Positions 14,026-14,448 of a stretch of DNA of 14,448 nt are shown in pieces. The notes under the pieces were generated by a model. That model was given only the letters and a program-made list of their open reading frames with translations, searched no databases and had not been told where the DNA came from. How positions within the stretch are numbered: position 1 is the stretch's first letter; each line of letters opens with the position of its first letter. A program made the position numbers and the translations under genes. Source of the stretch: CAYZJD01 sp964478455 (GTDB lineage: Bacteria > Acidobacteriota > Terriglobia > Bryobacterales > Bryobacteraceae). Location of the stretch: assembly GCA_964478455.1 (NCBI GenBank), contig CAYZJD010000079.1, positions 1-14,448 on the forward strand, read 5' to 3'.

Positions 14026-14244
14026 TCAGGAAAAAACATGTGAAAACAGTATCGCCGTGATCAGCGTGACGATGCTGAAGCCGATGAATGTCCAAAAGAT
14101 GATTGCCGATGTGCCGGTCAGCAGCGGCGGCAGCTTGGGAACATTCGTTGGACCCTGGTCCGCGCGGCTCGCGACGAACTCGTGGCCGCACGCGCATCTC
14201 GGGCTGTCCGGGGGGATTACCTGACTGCACTTCGGACACTGCAT
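14026..14244 (-). CDS. Zinc-ribbon protein with a C-terminal membrane helix
   Basis: A 72-residue protein beginning with a zinc-ribbon: C3-x2-C6 and C17-x-C19, with H21 as an alternative ligand. A polar linker (22-40) and one membrane helix (about 44-68) complete it, so the ribbon should face the cytoplasm on a tail anchor. The ATG at 14244 is chosen because such proteins usually open directly with the first CxxC and a GGGGG stretch lies 6 nt upstream. A GTG at 14307 would give 93 residues and has AAGGAGG 11 nt upstream, so it remains possible. Small ribbon-plus-helix proteins of this kind are widespread in bacteria and mostly of unknown function. It is the first gene of a two-gene - strand unit with the ferredoxin. 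Confidence 0.65.
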   Translation of the reverse strand: MQCPKCSQVIPPDSPRCACGHEFVASRADQGPTNVPKLPPLLTGTSAIIFWTFIGFSIVTLITAILFSHVFS

Positions 14245-14312
14245 CCGGCGCCCCCAGAGCATATCCGGCATTCGCGCGGAAGGCCGGCGAGCAGCAAAAG
14301 GCCACACCCCAT
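14217..14312 (-). CDS. Possible 31-residue leader ORF overlapping the zinc-ribbon start
   Basis: AAGGAGG (14325-14319 on the - strand) stands 12 to 6 nt before an ATG at 14312, giving the best ribosome site on this strand. The ORF reads MGCGLLLLAGLPRECRICSG and on to a TAA at 14217-14219. It has four cysteines and runs out of frame through the zinc-ribbon ATG, overlapping that gene by 28 bp. It may be a leader whose translation couples to the zinc-ribbon gene, or the ribosome site may really serve the GTG at 14307. I do not recognise the peptide, and its low-complexity look is equally compatible with a non-functional frame. Confidence 0.25.
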   Translation of the reverse strand: MGCGLLLLAGLPRECRICSGGAGCSVRSAVR

Positions 14313-14350
14313 GATCCCCCTCCTTCGTTGCCTGCGTTGGGAGAACTCGC

Positions 14351-14387
14351 CGGCGCTAATGGCCAGCCCCTCACCGGCACAGCGCCG
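14351..14387 (-). other. Possible leader stem-loop upstream of the zinc-ribbon gene
   Basis: CGGCGCT and AGCGCCG (14351-14357 and 14381-14387 on the + strand) can pair as a 7-bp stem with a 23-nt loop near the 5' end of the predicted - strand transcript. The stretch 14245-14398 holds no other structure I can support apart from the small ORF. The stem is GC-rich and could be chance. Confidence 0.25.
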
Positions 14388-14398
14388 CCGATGCAGAA

Positions 14399-14427
14399 AT
14401 ACTACTCTTTCCTGTTGCCTATGTCAA
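14399..14427 (-). promoter_or_regulatory. Strong sigma-70 promoter for the zinc-ribbon/ferredoxin unit
   Basis: Read on the - strand, TTGACA (14427-14422) is followed by a 17-bp spacer and TAGTAT (14404-14399). This is a perfect -35 box and a five-of-six -10 box at ideal spacing. Transcription would begin near 14392, leaving a leader of about 148 nt before the zinc-ribbon ATG at 14244. Confidence 0.7.
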
Positions 14428-14448
14428 CAGGCGTGCAGCCGAGACAGC

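Noticed and set aside
14026..14028. A run of T residues at the 3' end of the zinc-ribbon gene as a terminator
   Set aside because: The T run (14031-14036 on the - strand) is within the coding region and has no stem before it.

Overview
This window is a compact respiratory gene cluster from a GC-rich bacterium. Thirteen genes on the + strand (positions 142 to 13613) encode an almost complete quinol-to-oxygen electron transfer chain. Two short genes on the - strand follow at the right end. The split b6/subunit IV-type cytochrome b, the multihaem cytochrome in place of cytochrome c1, the cupredoxin/carboxypeptidase-regulatory lipoprotein and the two short CoxC-like subunits recall Acidobacteriota (Bryobacterales/Solibacter-like). 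That placement is an inference from gene content and family memory, not from a marker gene.

Layout: positions 58-87 hold a consensus sigma-70 promoter, followed by a small leader hairpin. Next come a Rieske iron-sulfur protein (142-786), a cytochrome b N-terminal half (823-1704), a cytochrome b C-terminal half (1805-2740) and a 1061-residue membrane-anchored octahaem cytochrome c with long coiled coils (2797-5982). A cupredoxin-like lipoprotein follows (6010-6876). The haem-copper oxidase block is haem O synthase ctaB (6890-7816), coxB (7835-8629), coxA (8673-10424), two different coxC-like genes (10460-11161 and 11190-11822) and coxD (11869-12186). Three membrane proteins of unknown function close the series (12189-13613), one of them a HEAT-repeat protein interrupted by a lipoyl-like barrel.

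On the - strand, a strong promoter (14399-14427) reads into a zinc-ribbon/transmembrane protein (14026-14244) and a ferredoxin with widened cluster loops (13576-13989). The ferredoxin gene ends inside the 3' end of the last + strand gene, so the two units are convergent and overlap by 38 bp. I see no clear intrinsic terminator, tRNA, rRNA, CRISPR array or mobile element. No stretch longer than 300 bases lacks a gene.

How the parts probably work together (inference): quinol is oxidised by the Rieske/b/subunit IV complex. Electrons enter the octahaem cytochrome and pass directly, or through the cupredoxin lipoprotein, to the CuA centre of CoxB, which has no fused cytochrome c domain. They then reach the CoxA active site. 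Gene order and the extended coiled coils suggest a stable bc-oxidase supercomplex. The two most unusual observations are the octahaem coiled-coil cytochrome and a tyrosine in CoxA at the helix X position that is normally the low-spin haem a histidine ligand.
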